Source: Pseudonocardia terrae
GTDB taxonomy: Bacteria; Actinomycetota; Actinomycetes; Mycobacteriales; Pseudonocardiaceae
Length of the DNA: 46,575 nt
Direction: 5' to 3'
Assembly: GCF_021343995.1 (NCBI RefSeq)
Contig: NZ_JAJTTE010000052.1
Location: 1 to 46,575, forward strand
The position numbers were made by a program, and so were the translations under genes. The first letter of the stretch is position 1; the number at the start of each line of letters is the position of its first letter. The notes beneath the pieces are model-generated. The model searched no databases. It was not told the DNA's origin and worked only from the letters and a program-made list of their open reading frames with translations. Of this stretch, positions 1 through 8,429 are shown piece after piece.

Positions 1-1
1 C

Positions 2-205
2 GCGGTGGAGGAGGTCGCGGCGCCGGACGAGCCGGCCGCCGAGGCCGCCGCCGCGACCACCGAGACCGCCGCCGCGACCGCCGAGGCCGCCGACGCCCGG
101 GCCGGCGGGGCAGCCGAGACCTCCACCGACGCCGTGAGTGACCCGCCCGCCGAGGCCGGCTCCGAGACCGCGACCCCCGCCTCCGACGAGGGCGTGACCT
201 CCTGA
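2..205 (+). CDS. C-terminal fragment of an Ala/Glu-rich protein, 5' end outside window
   Basis: The reading frame is open from the first bases of the window to a TGA at 203-205, so the true start lies upstream. The visible 67 residues are almost only Ala, Glu, Thr, Asp and Pro, which indicates a disordered acidic tail rather than a domain. It ends 20 bases before the next gene on the same strand, so the two are probably co-transcribed. Related actinomycetes often have a DUF3027 protein with such a tail beside the sacsin-like gene, but nothing visible here proves that identity. Confidence 0.55.
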   Translation, partial: AVEEVAAPDEPAAEAAAATTETAAATAEAADARAGGAAETSTDAVSDPPAEAGSETATPASDEGVTS

Positions 206-225
206 CCGAGGCCACCGCGGAGCGC

Positions 226-3174
226 GTGGGCGCCGATCCGTTCGGCACCGGCGCACTCCGCACCGCGCTGCTCGCCGCCTGGGCCGACTCGCCCACCCGC
301 TTCCGCGAGGACGCCAACGCCGAGGAGGACCTCGTCCTCGGCGGCGACGCCGAGACCTGGTTCGTCGAGCTCGCCCAGAACGCCGCCGACGCCGCGCGTG
401 CCGCCGGCGTCCCCGGCCGCCTGCACCTGACCGCGGCCGACGGGGAGCTGCGCGTCGCGAACACCGGTGCCCCGCTCGACGCCGACGGGGTCGCCGCGCT
501 CGCCTCGCTGCGCGCCTCCGCCAAGCGCGACGACCCCGGCGCGGCCGGCCGCTTCGGCGTCGGCTTCGCCGCGGTGCTCCCCGTCTCCGACGCCCCGCGC
601 CTGGTCACCGGGCCCGGCACCGGCGTGCGGTTCTCCGCGGCCGACACCGCCGCCGCCGTGCGCGAGCTGCCCGGCCCCGCCGCCGAGCTGACCCGCCGCG
701 GCGGCCAGGTGCCGGTGCTGCGCCTTGTCTGGCCCGTCGAGCACGACGAGCCGGGGCCGCCCCCGGGGTACGCCACCGAGGTCCGGCTCCCGGTACGCCC
801 CGGCCTCGACCCCGCCGACCTGCTCGAACGCGCCCGCGCCGCGGCGCCGGACCTGCTGCTCGCGCTGCCCGACCTCGCCGAGGTCGTCATCGCGCCGTCG
901 GACGGGGAGCCCACCGTCCTGCGCCGCCGGGAGGCCGACGGGATCACCACCGTCGGCGACCGGCACTACCGCGTGGTCCGCAGCAGCATCACGACCGAAC
1001 CCGGCGCGGCGGTCGAGGAGCGGCACCGCCGCGAGCGCGGCGTCTGCTGGGCGCTGCCGGTCGACGTCCTGGGCGAACCCGCCCCCCTCGGCCCGGACTC
1101 CGGCGAGGTCCTGCACGCGCCGACCGCAGCCGTCGAGCGGCTCGGGTTGCCCGCCCGGCTGATCGCCGACCTGCCGCTCGACCCCGACCGCCGCCGCGTC
1201 CGGAGCGGCCCGACCGCCGACGCGGTGCTCGCCGCGGCCGCCGCGGCCTACCTCGACCTGATCCGGGCCGTCGCACCCGAGCGCCGGCTCGATCTGGTGC
1301 CCGCGCCCGGCTTCCCGCTCTCCGAGCTCGACGGCCGGCTGCGCGCCGCCGTCGTCGACGCCCTGGCCGAGGACGCCTGGCTGCCCGCCGCTCTCCCGGG
1401 CGGGGACGACCTCGTGCCGCGTCGCGCGGAGTGGCTCGACCTGCCCGGCGCACCGGGTCTCCCCGCGCTGCTCGCGGACGCCGATCCGACCTTCGCCCGG
1501 CTCGCGGCCGTCGAGCCCCGGCACGCGGCGGCGCTCGGGGAGCTGGGCGTCGGCCGGCTCGGTGCGGCCGGGCTGGCGGAGCGGCTGCACGGCGTGGAGC
1601 GCGACCCGGGCTGGTGGCGGGAGCTGTACGCGGCCCTGGCTCCCGCGGTCGAGACCGTGCCGGGCCTGTCCGAGGAGCTGCGCGCCCTGCCGGTGCCGTT
1701 GCTCGACGGGCGGCTGGTCGCCGGGCCGCCCAGCGTCCTGCTCCCGGGCGGCCACGGCACCGATCCCGACGGCACCGATTCCGACGGCACCGATTCCGAC
1801 GGCACCGGCCTCGACGACGGCACCCGGGCCGTTGCCGAGCTCGCCCTCCCGGGACTGCACGTGGCGGACCCGGCCGCGGTCCACCCGCTGCTGGAGCGGC
1901 TCGGGGCCGCCGCCACCGACCCGGCGGCGCTGCTCGACCATCCCGCCCTGCGCGAGGCCGTCGAGCGGTCGCTCGACGACGCCGACGCCGGCCTGGACAT
2001 CGCGCCGCTCGCCGAGGCCGTGCTCGGCCTGCTCGCGGTCACCGCCGTCCCCGGCTTCGGTGCGCTCGCGCTGCCCGACGCCGACGGTCTGCCGTCGCGC
2101 GCCGACGAGCTGATGCTCCCCGACGCGGCCGTCCGGCCGCTGTTCGACCCGGAGGCGCCGATCGGCGTGCTCGACCCCGCCTGGGCCGCGCGGATCCCGC
2201 GGGGGGCGCTGGTCGGGGCAGGGGTGCTCGACGGGTTCGCGGTCGTCGCCGACGAGGAGTCGACCGGGCCTGACCACGACCTGCACGACGAGGACCTGTG
2301 GTGGGACGAGGGGGCCCAGCCCACCCGTGTCGTCGGGGTCCGGGACCTCGACCTGGTCGCCGACGACGCCTGGCCCGCGGCCCTCGCGCTGCTCGCCGGG
2401 CGGCCGGAGACGCGGGCCGCGGTGCTGGAGGCGGGCGGCTACACCGGCTGGTGGCTCGCCCGCCACGCGCTGCTCGGCGGGCACGACCCCGGGCACTGGC
2501 GGCTGCCGGGCGCCGACCGGCTCGCGGGCCTCTACGACCCGGTCCCGGCCGAGCTCGACGAGCGCCTGCTCGCCGCGATCGGCGTCCGGGCGGAGCCGGC
2601 CGTCGCGACCACGGACGAGGCGGCGGACCTGCTCGACCGGCTCGCCGACGACCGCCGGACGGTCGACGCCGCGCTCGCGGCCGACGCCCACGCCGCCCTG
2701 GCCGCGGCCGTGGCCGAGGGGGCCGTCGAGGTCGACGCCCTCCACCTCCCCGACCGGGTCCGCTCCCTGGCGGGCACGGTCGTCGGCGTCGACGACGCGG
2801 TCGTGCTCGACGCCCCGTGGGCCGCGGCGGTGCTGCCGGCGCACGACCTGATCGTCGGCGGGGAACCGCACGCGCTCGCCGAGATCCTGGACCTGCCACT
2901 CGCCTCGGACGTGGTGGCGGGGGAGGTGGTCGGCGACGGCCGGCCGGTACGGTGGTCCGCTCTGCCCGAGGTGGTGGTGGCCTGCCGCACAGCGGGCCTG
3001 CCGGTGCCGGCGGGCGAGCTGTGGGTCCACGACACGCTCGAGGTCGACCTCACCCGGCCGGTGAAGGGCCGCCGCAGCGTCCCGACCTGGGTCGACGCGG
3101 CCGGACGGGTGCACGCCGCGGACCCCGTGCGGGCGCTGCTGACCCTGTCCGGACGGACGGCCGACGGCGGGTGA
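226..3174 (+). CDS. Sacsin N-terminal ATPase-like (Hsp90/GHKL-type) protein
   Basis: A 982-residue protein with a GHKL ATP-binding domain at its N-terminus. The N-box helix ELAQNAADAA lies at residues 48-57, a DGELRVANTG stretch at 73-81 takes the place of the DxGxG box, and GRFGVGFAAVL at 109-119 is the second glycine box. This matches the sacsin N-terminal ATPase family of putative chaperone-like proteins; the remaining 700 residues carry no motif I recognise. The GTG at 226 is used because the upstream gene stops at 205. A run of five-residue Gly-Thr-Asp repeats sits near residues 511-530. mshA follows after 30 bases and may share the transcript. The substrate is unknown. Confidence 0.85.
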   Translation: MGADPFGTGALRTALLAAWADSPTRFREDANAEEDLVLGGDAETWFVELAQNAADAARAAGVPGRLHLTAADGELRVANTGAPLDADGVAALASLRASAKRDDPGAAGRFGVGFAAVLPVSDAPRLVTGPGTGVRFSAADTAAAVRELPGPAAELTRRGGQVPVLRLVWPVEHDEPGPPPGYATEVRLPVRPGLDPADLLERARAAAPDLLLALPDLAEVVIAPSDGEPTVLRRREADGITTVGDRHYRVVRSSITTEPGAAVEERHRRERGVCWALPVDVLGEPAPLGPDSGEVLHAPTAAVERLGLPARLIADLPLDPDRRRVRSGPTADAVLAAAAAAYLDLIRAVAPERRLDLVPAPGFPLSELDGRLRAAVVDALAEDAWLPAALPGGDDLVPRRAEWLDLPGAPGLPALLADADPTFARLAAVEPRHAAALGELGVGRLGAAGLAERLHGVERDPGWWRELYAALAPAVETVPGLSEELRALPVPLLDGRLVAGPPSVLLPGGHGTDPDGTDSDGTDSDGTGLDDGTRAVAELALPGLHVADPAAVHPLLERLGAAATDPAALLDHPALREAVERSLDDADAGLDIAPLAEAVLGLLAVTAVPGFGALALPDADGLPSRADELMLPDAAVRPLFDPEAPIGVLDPAWAARIPRGALVGAGVLDGFAVVADEESTGPDHDLHDEDLWWDEGAQPTRVVGVRDLDLVADDAWPAALALLAGRPETRAAVLEAGGYTGWWLARHALLGGHDPGHWRLPGADRLAGLYDPVPAELDERLLAAIGVRAEPAVATTDEAADLLDRLADDRRTVDAALAADAHAALAAAVAEGAVEVDALHLPDRVRSLAGTVVGVDDAVVLDAPWAAAVLPAHDLIVGGEPHALAEILDLPLASDVVAGEVVGDGRPVRWSALPEVVVACRTAGLPVPAGELWVHDTLEVDLTRPVKGRRSVPTWVDAAGRVHAADPVRALLTLSGRTADGG
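1756..1815 (+). repeat. Four 15-bp in-frame tandem repeats
   Basis: The unit GGCACCGATTCCGAC occurs four times (1756, 1771, 1786, 1801) with small changes and encodes GTDPD, GTDSD, GTDSD, GTGLD. It lies in the middle of the sacsin-like gene and probably forms a flexible acidic linker that can change length by slippage. Confidence 0.85.
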
Positions 3175-3204
3175 CCCTCCCGATCTCGTGCTAGGAAGAA
3201 GCAT

Positions 3205-4524
3205 GTGAGAAACCGAGCCGACACGAAGGAACCCCCGCCGGTCCGGGGTCGCGTCGCCATCCTCTCGGTCCACACCTCCCCGCTGGAGCAGCCCGGCACG
3301 GGCGACGCCGGCGGGATGAACGTCTACATCTCCGAGACCGCCACCCGCATGGCGCGTCGCGGCATCCCCGTCGAGATCTTCACCCGGGCCACCTCGTCGG
3401 AGCAGCCGCCGGTCGCGGAGCTGGCCCCGGGGGTGCTCGTCCGGCACATCGCGGCCGGGCCCTTCGAGGGCCTCGGCAAGAACGACCTGCCCGGCCAGCT
3501 GTGCGCGTTCACCGCCGGCGTGCTGCGCACCGAGGCCCGGCACGAGCCCGGCTGGTACGGCGTGATCCACTCCCACTACTGGCTCTCCGGCCAGGTCGGC
3601 TGGCTCGCCCGGGACCGCTGGGGCGTGCCGCTGGTGCACTCTGCGCACACCCTCGCCCGCGTGAAGAACGCCGCGCTCGCCGAGGGCGACCAGCCCGAGC
3701 CGATGGTCCGGGTGATCGGCGAGGACCAGGTGGTGGCCGAGGCGGACCGGCTCGTCGCGAACACCGACACCGAGGTGCGCCAGCTCGTCGAGCTGTGCGA
3801 CGCCGACCCGCTGCGCACCGTCGCCATCCCGCCGGGCGTCGACCTCGACCGCTTCCGCCCCGCCTCCCGGTGCGAGGCGCGGGAGGCGCTGGGGCTGCGG
3901 CACGACGCCGTCGTGCTCGGGTTCGTCGGGCGCATCCAGCCGCTCAAGGCCCCGGACGTGCTGCTCCGCGCCGCCGCCGAGATGCTCCGCCGCGACCCCG
4001 CGCTGCGCGAGCGCCTGGTCGTGCTGGTCGTCGGCGGGCCGTCGGGCAGTGGGCTGAGCGAGCCGACCGCACTGCAGGAACTGGCGGCGCACCTGGGGAT
4101 CACGGACGTCGTGCGGTTCCTGACGCCCCAGTGCGGCCCGGCGCTGGGGCGCGTCTACCGCGCCGCGGACGTGATCGCGGTGCCGAGCCACAACGAATCG
4201 TTCGGGCTGGTGGCGCTGGAGGCGCAGGCCTGCGGGACGCCGGTCGTCGCGGCCGACGTCGGTGGTCTCCCGGTGGCCGTCGCGGACGGGCGGTCGGGTC
4301 TGCTGGTCCCCGGGCACGGGGCCGGGCAGTGGGCCTCCGCGCTGGCCGCCGTCGCCCTGGACCCCGCCCGCCGGGAACGGCTCGCCCGCGGTGCCGTGAC
4401 GCACGCCCGCGAGTTCTCCTGGGAGCGCACCACGGACGCGCTGCTGGCCACCTACGCCGACGCCGCCCGCGAGTACCGGGCCCGGCTGCGGGACCGGCTG
4501 GTCGCAGGCATCATCGAGGCGTGA
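3205..4524 (+). CDS. mshA: D-inositol-3-phosphate glycosyltransferase MshA
   Basis: First enzyme of mycothiol synthesis: transfers GlcNAc from UDP-GlcNAc to 1L-myo-inositol 3-phosphate in the cytosol. The 439-residue protein has the family's N-terminal signature GTGDAGGMNVYI (31-42), the HSHYWLSGQVGWLARDRWG segment from 122, and the GT4 C-terminal EX7E motif (E331-E339, ESFGLVALE). Length is normal for MshA. The GTG at 3205 follows AGGAAGAA at 3193-3200. The stop overlaps the GTG of the YbjN-like gene in a GTGA tetranucleotide, so the two are translationally coupled, the same order as Rv0486-Rv0487 in M. tuberculosis. Confidence 0.96.
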   Translation: MRNRADTKEPPPVRGRVAILSVHTSPLEQPGTGDAGGMNVYISETATRMARRGIPVEIFTRATSSEQPPVAELAPGVLVRHIAAGPFEGLGKNDLPGQLCAFTAGVLRTEARHEPGWYGVIHSHYWLSGQVGWLARDRWGVPLVHSAHTLARVKNAALAEGDQPEPMVRVIGEDQVVAEADRLVANTDTEVRQLVELCDADPLRTVAIPPGVDLDRFRPASRCEAREALGLRHDAVVLGFVGRIQPLKAPDVLLRAAAEMLRRDPALRERLVVLVVGGPSGSGLSEPTALQELAAHLGITDVVRFLTPQCGPALGRVYRAADVIAVPSHNESFGLVALEAQACGTPVVAADVGGLPVAVADGRSGLLVPGHGAGQWASALAAVALDPARRERLARGAVTHAREFSWERTTDALLATYADAAREYRARLRDRLVAGIIEA

Positions 4525-5042
4525 GCACGGAGAAGATCGACACCGGCGGCACGGAGCTCGACCCGGAGCGGATCGACGCGGCCGTCGGGAAGGCGCTCGA
4601 CGAGCTGGAGGTCGGGTACCACCGGCGGGAGGCGGGCCAGTACCTCGTCACGCTCGAGGGGACGAACCGGCTCAACACCCCGACCTGGCTGGTCGTCCGC
4701 GAGCAGACCGTCTTCGTGCAGGCCTTCGTCTGTCGTCAGCCCGACGAGAACCACGAGGGCGTCTACCGCTTCATGCTGCAGCGCAACGCCCGCCTCTACG
4801 GCGTGCACTACGCGCTCGACCGGGTCGGCGACATCCACCTCGTCGGCCGCATCCCGTTCGTCGCGGTGAGCGCGGACGAGCTCGACCGGGTCCTCGGCCA
4901 GGTCCTCGAGGCCGCCGACGGCGACTTCAACACCTTCCTCGAGCTCGGCTTCGCCACCTCCATCCGCCGCGAGTACGCCTGGCGGACGGAGCGGGGGGAG
5001 TCGTTGGCCAACCTCAAGGCCTTCGAGCACCTCTTCGAGTGA
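4521..5042 (+). CDS. YbjN domain-containing protein
   Basis: A 173-residue soluble protein of the YbjN family (type III secretion chaperone-like fold), homologous in position and sequence style to Rv0487. The start is the GTG at 4521, which overlaps the mshA stop (GTGA) and begins VSTEKIDTGG. Conserved-looking segments include TPTWLVVREQTVFVQAFVCR and FMLQRNARLYGVHYALD. The role of actinobacterial YbjN proteins beside mshA is not established; coupling to mshA suggests a link with mycothiol synthesis or redox stress, which is inference. Confidence 0.88.
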   Translation: MSTEKIDTGGTELDPERIDAAVGKALDELEVGYHRREAGQYLVTLEGTNRLNTPTWLVVREQTVFVQAFVCRQPDENHEGVYRFMLQRNARLYGVHYALDRVGDIHLVGRIPFVAVSADELDRVLGQVLEAADGDFNTFLELGFATSIRREYAWRTERGESLANLKAFEHLFE

Positions 5043-5073
5043 GCCTGCGCTGGGCGGTCGTGGCGCCGGAGCA

Positions 5074-5216
5074 CGTTATGGAGCCATAACGTCGGGTGGC
5101 GGGGCTTGCGCGCGCGTTATGGAGCCATAACGCCGGGTGGAGGGGCTTGCGCAGGTGTTATGGATCCATGACGTCCGTTCCCGGGGCCTCTGGCCGCGTT
5201 GTGGATCCACAGTGCG
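5074..5216. repeat. Four 41-bp tandem units, each with a palindrome
   Basis: Units start at 5074, 5115, 5156 and 5197, exactly 41 bp apart. The first two carry the perfect 8-2-8 palindrome CGTTATGGAGCCATAACG; the third has GTTATGGATCCATGAC with one mismatch; the fourth has TGTGGATCCACA. The spacer GGGCTTGCGC is shared by the first two. The array fills most of the gap between the YbjN-like gene and the DUF4349 gene. It could be a multi-site operator, a set of hairpins ending the mshA transcript, or a mobile palindromic repeat; the sequence does not decide. Confidence 0.85.
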
Positions 5217-5284
5217 TCCTGGCCGGATGCAACCGGATCGCGGCTTTCCTCCGTCCTCGTTTCGAGGACTGAGGAGGGCGGGGT

Positions 5285-6463
5285 ATGCGCAGGTGGGCGG
5301 TCTGGGTGGCGGCCGGCGTGGTGGTGCTGGCGTCGGCGTCGGTCGTGACGGGTGCGGCGTTGCGGGGGAGTGGCGGCTCCTCGGGTGCGGCAGTGGATCC
5401 GAGCGGTGTGGCGCGTCCGGAGATCGCGCTCGGGCCTGACGGTGCGACCTCGTCGAGCGGTGTGACCGCCGCCCCCGGACCCGCCGAACCCGGGCACGCC
5501 GTACCCGAGACCGCCGCACCCGCCGCTCCCGGCGCGGCCCGGCCCGCCCCTCCGGCCGACGCCGCCGGCCCCCTGCCCTCGGCCGACGCCACCGGCTCCG
5601 TGCCCTTGGCCGACGCCGCCGGCTCCGTGCCCTTGGCCGACGCCGCCGGCTCCGTGCCCTCGGCCGACGCCGCCGGCTCCGTGCCCTCGGCCGGCTCCGC
5701 CGGTGCCCGCGCGTCCGCCGGTGCCCGCGCGTCCGCCGGCGCGGCCGGGCGGCAGGCCCCGCTCACCGACGTCGCCGCCGGACGTGACGTCGTCCGCACC
5801 GCGGAGCTGACCGTGCAGGTCGGCGACCCCGTGGCCGCCGCGGCGCAGGTCCGCACCGCGGTCGCGGCGACCGGCGGGTTCGTCGCCGACGAGCGCGCCG
5901 CGAACGGGTCGGCCGGCTTCACCCTGCGCGTCCCGGCCGACCGGCTCGACGCCCTCACCGAGCGCCTCGCCGGCCTCGGCAACGTGACCTCCCGCACCGG
6001 CCGGGCCGCGGACGTCAGCGCGCCGGTCGCGGATCTGGAGGGCCGGGTCGCGGCGCAGCGGGCGAGCGTCACGCGGGTCCGCGCCCTCCTCGACCGGGCG
6101 ACGACCATCGGCGAGATCGTGTCGATCGAGTCGGAGCTGGCAGCGCGAGAGGCCGATCTGGAGTCGCTGCAGCGGCGGCTCGCCGTGCTGCAGGACTCCG
6201 TGGCACTGGCGACCGTCGAGATCGCTCTGCTGCCGGTGCCGCCGGCGGCCGTCCCCGGCCCCTCGGGCTTCCTCGGCGGCCTGGCCGTCGGCTGGGAGGG
6301 TCTGCGCGCGATCGGCCGGGCGTCGTCGGCCGCGCTCGGCTTCGTGGTGCCGATGCTGCCCGTCGTCGCGGTGCTCGCCGGGCTGGTCGTACTCGGCCGC
6401 CGGCTGTACCGGGCGCGCCGCCGGACGTCGCAGCCGCCCGCGGAGCCCGCCGCAAGGGGGTGA
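5285..6463 (+). CDS. DUF4349 domain-containing membrane protein
   Basis: A 392-residue protein. Residues 4-26 form a hydrophobic N-terminal segment (signal anchor or signal peptide without a lipobox Cys). Residues 40-160 are an Ala/Pro-rich low-complexity stretch with nine-residue repeats. The DUF4349 domain follows, from about 165 (RDVVRTAELTVQVGD) to 330, with the central coiled-coil around ARASVTRVRALLDRATTIGEI-type heptads. A C-terminal transmembrane helix lies near 355-375, followed by a basic tail. Most of the protein should be outside the cytoplasmic membrane. The ATG at 5285 follows GGAGGGCGGGGT. Function of the family is unknown. Confidence 0.85.
   Translation: MRRWAVWVAAGVVVLASASVVTGAALRGSGGSSGAAVDPSGVARPEIALGPDGATSSSGVTAAPGPAEPGHAVPETAAPAAPGAARPAPPADAAGPLPSADATGSVPLADAAGSVPLADAAGSVPSADAAGSVPSAGSAGARASAGARASAGAAGRQAPLTDVAAGRDVVRTAELTVQVGDPVAAAAQVRTAVAATGGFVADERAANGSAGFTLRVPADRLDALTERLAGLGNVTSRTGRAADVSAPVADLEGRVAAQRASVTRVRALLDRATTIGEIVSIESELAAREADLESLQRRLAVLQDSVALATVEIALLPVPPAAVPGPSGFLGGLAVGWEGLRAIGRASSAALGFVVPMLPVVAVLAGLVVLGRRLYRARRRTSQPPAEPAARG
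5555..5689 (+). repeat. Five 27-bp in-frame tandem repeats
   Basis: The unit encodes ADAAGSVPL or ADAAGSVPS and is repeated five times with few changes, giving a Pro/Ala/Ser spacer between the N-terminal hydrophobic segment and the DUF4349 domain. The near identity of the copies suggests recent slippage. Confidence 0.85.
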
Positions 6464-6533
6464 GACCGGTCGGGTCGCGACGCGCGCGGGTTACCCTCGT
6501 TCGAACACCGACGGTCGATCCGGGGAGGACGCG

Positions 6534-7295
6534 ATGGCCGCGCGCCCCCTGGTGCGCAAGGGCGCCGAGCCGCTGTGGGCGCAGCTCCTGGCGGATCTGC
6601 GCGCCCGGCTCGAGGCCCACGAGTTCGACCGCTCCTTCCCCGGCGAGCTCGCCCTGGTCGCCGAGTACGGGGTCAGCCGGCACACCGTGCGCGAGGCGCT
6701 GCGGCGGCTGCGCGAGGAGGGCGTCGTCGTCGCCGGCCGGGGCCGCGCACCGCGGCTGGCCGCGCCGCTGGAGATCGAGCAGCAGCTGGGCTCGCTCTAC
6801 AGCCTCTTCTCCGCCGTCGAGTCGACCGGCCGGGAGCAGCGCAGTGTCGTCCGGACGTTGGACGTCCGCGCGGACGGGGTCATCGCCGCCCGGCTCGGGC
6901 TGGAGGAGTCCACGCCCTTGGTTCACCTCGAGCGGCTCCGGCTCGCCGAGGGGGAGCCGCTGGCCGTCGACCGGGTGTGGCTGCCGGAGGAGGTGGCCGC
7001 CCCGCTGCTCGACGTCGACTTCACGCACACCGGCGTCTACCCGGAGCTGGAGCGGCTCTGCGGGCTGCGGGTCGCGGGCGGTCGGGAGAACATCCGCGCG
7101 GTCGTGCCGACCGCCGAGGAGCGGCGTCTGCTGGGCGTCGACGCCGGCGTGGCCGCGCTGGCCATCGAGCGCCTCGGCAGCGCGGGCGGGCGGCCCGTCG
7201 AGTGGCGGCACACGCTCGTCCGCGGCGACCGGTTCACCCTGACCGCACAGTTCAGCGCCCGGGACGGCTACCTCGTCGGGGCTCCCGCGAGCTGA
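6534..7295 (+). CDS. GntR family transcriptional regulator, UTRA (HutC-type) effector domain
   Basis: A 253-residue regulator. The winged helix-turn-helix spans about 10-78, with the GntR recognition segment ELALVAEYGVSRHTVREALR at 38-57. The UTRA ligand domain covers about 85-245 (LGLEESTPLVHLERLRLAEG and following). The ATG at 6534 is preceded by GGGGAGGA. A TACCCT element at 6492-6497 is a possible -10 box and the palindrome GTTCGAAC at 6499-6506 a possible operator. It converges on the VOC gene with 4 bases between the stops. The effector is not apparent. Confidence 0.9.
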   Translation: MAARPLVRKGAEPLWAQLLADLRARLEAHEFDRSFPGELALVAEYGVSRHTVREALRRLREEGVVVAGRGRAPRLAAPLEIEQQLGSLYSLFSAVESTGREQRSVVRTLDVRADGVIAARLGLEESTPLVHLERLRLAEGEPLAVDRVWLPEEVAAPLLDVDFTHTGVYPELERLCGLRVAGGRENIRAVVPTAEERRLLGVDAGVAALAIERLGSAGGRPVEWRHTLVRGDRFTLTAQFSARDGYLVGAPAS

Positions 7296-7299
7296 GGAC

Positions 7300-7800
7300 T
7301 CACCGGACGGACACACCGATCCCGCCCGGGGTCGCCGCGCCGTAGCGTGCGATCTCGGCCTCGAGGTCCAGCGGCGCGGTGCGCATGCCGGTGTCCGGGC
7401 CGAGCAGCTCCGCCGGGACCAGCCAGCTGACCTCGAACTCCAGCCCGTCCGGGTCCTTCGCGTACAGCGCCTTGGTGCTGCCGTGGTCCGACGCGCCGAC
7501 GAGCGCACCGTGCTCGCGCAGCACGCCGCGGATCCGGTCGAGCTCGGCCAGCGTGTCGACCTCCCACGCGAGGTGGTAGAGGCCGACGGCGCCGCGCCCG
7601 GCCGTCGTGTCCCCGGCGGTCTCGCCGACGCCGAACAGGCCGAGGTCGTGGTCGTTGGACGAGCCCTCGGCCTGCAGGAACGCCGCTCGCCCCGGCACCG
7701 AGGAGACCACCCGGAAGCCGAGGGCAGCGGTATAGAAGGCGACGCTGCGGTCGACGTCGCGGACATAGAGCACGGCGTGGTTGAGGCGTTGGACGGGCAT
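7300..7800 (-). CDS. VOC family protein (glyoxalase/extradiol dioxygenase fold)
   Basis: A 166-residue single-copy vicinal oxygen chelate protein. LNHAVLYVRDVDRSVAFYTAALGF (residues 6-29, shown here only in outline) is the first beta-alpha-beta unit; the likely metal ligands are H8, the His of LYHLAWEV near 76 and the Glu of EFEVSW near 122. The ATG at 7800 is the first that includes the whole fold. It is divergent from the MarR gene across an 84-bp region with two TGAAnnTTCA palindromes. VOC enzymes beside MarR regulators often act on quinones, catechols or electrophiles; the substrate here is unknown. Confidence 0.85.
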   Translation of the reverse strand: MPVQRLNHAVLYVRDVDRSVAFYTAALGFRVVSSVPGRAAFLQAEGSSNDHDLGLFGVGETAGDTTAGRGAVGLYHLAWEVDTLAELDRIRGVLREHGALVGASDHGSTKALYAKDPDGLEFEVSWLVPAELLGPDTGMRTAPLDLEAEIARYGAATPGGIGVSVR

Positions 7801-7815
7801 GAGCCTGCCTTTCTG

Positions 7816-7859
7816 TGAAATTTCAATCACACCGTAGACCGTCGACAGATGAATGTTCA
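7816..7859. promoter_or_regulatory. Two TGAAnnTTCA palindromes between divergent VOC and MarR genes
   Basis: TGAAATTTCA at 7816-7825 and TGAATGTTCA at 7850-7859 are the only AT-rich palindromes nearby and lie 34 bp apart, on one face of the helix if about 10.5 bp per turn is assumed (34 is a little over 3 turns). MarR proteins usually bind short palindromes in the promoters they share with a divergent target, so autoregulation with control of the VOC gene is likely. Confidence 0.55.
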
Positions 7860-7884
7860 AGCGATGCGGCGTAAGCTGGTCCAC

Positions 7885-8388
7885 ATGGACGACACCCGCT
7901 GGCTCTCGCCCGCCGAGCTGCGGGCGTGGCTGGCGTACGTCGCGGCCACGACGCTGCTCGACGGGGCGCTCGACCGGCAGCTGCAACGCGAGTCCGGCAT
8001 GCCCCACGCGTACTACCTGATCCTCGCCATGCTCTCCGACGCGCCCGAGCACACGCTGCGGATGAGCGAGCTGGCCTCCGCCACACAGAGCAGCCAGAGC
8101 CGGCTCAGCCACGCGGTGACCCGTTTGGAGCGCAAGGGCTGGGTGTGCCGCCGCCCCTGCCCGGACGACCGGCGCAGCACCTTCTGCACGCTGACCGAGG
8201 AGGGCTTCGCGGCGCTGCGCGCGGCGGCCCCCGGGCACGTGCGGACCGTCCGCGAGAACCTCTTCGACGCCCTCACCCCCGAGCAGGTCACCCAGCTGGA
8301 GGGGATCGCCCGCGCGATGCTCGGCCGTCTCACCCGCGACCCGGAGGCCGTGCCCCTCCCCGGAGTGTGCCCGGAGCGACAGCGCTGA
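7885..8388 (+). CDS. MarR family transcriptional regulator
   Basis: About 167 residues from the ATG at 7885 (MDDTRWLSPAEL). The winged helix includes MSELASATQSSQSRLSHAV as recognition region and the wing RRPCPDDRRSTFCTLTEEG, typical of MarR. An upstream in-frame ATG at 7849 would add 12 residues, but it overlaps the TGAATGTTCA palindrome and has no ribosome site, so the later start is preferred. Probably represses itself and the divergent VOC gene. gpmA follows 41 bases downstream on the same strand. Confidence 0.88.
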   Translation: MDDTRWLSPAELRAWLAYVAATTLLDGALDRQLQRESGMPHAYYLILAMLSDAPEHTLRMSELASATQSSQSRLSHAVTRLERKGWVCRRPCPDDRRSTFCTLTEEGFAALRAAAPGHVRTVRENLFDALTPEQVTQLEGIARAMLGRLTRDPEAVPLPGVCPERQR

Positions 8389-8429
8389 CCGACAGCGCCG
8401 ACCCGCACCCGTTTGGCAAGCTGTCGCGC

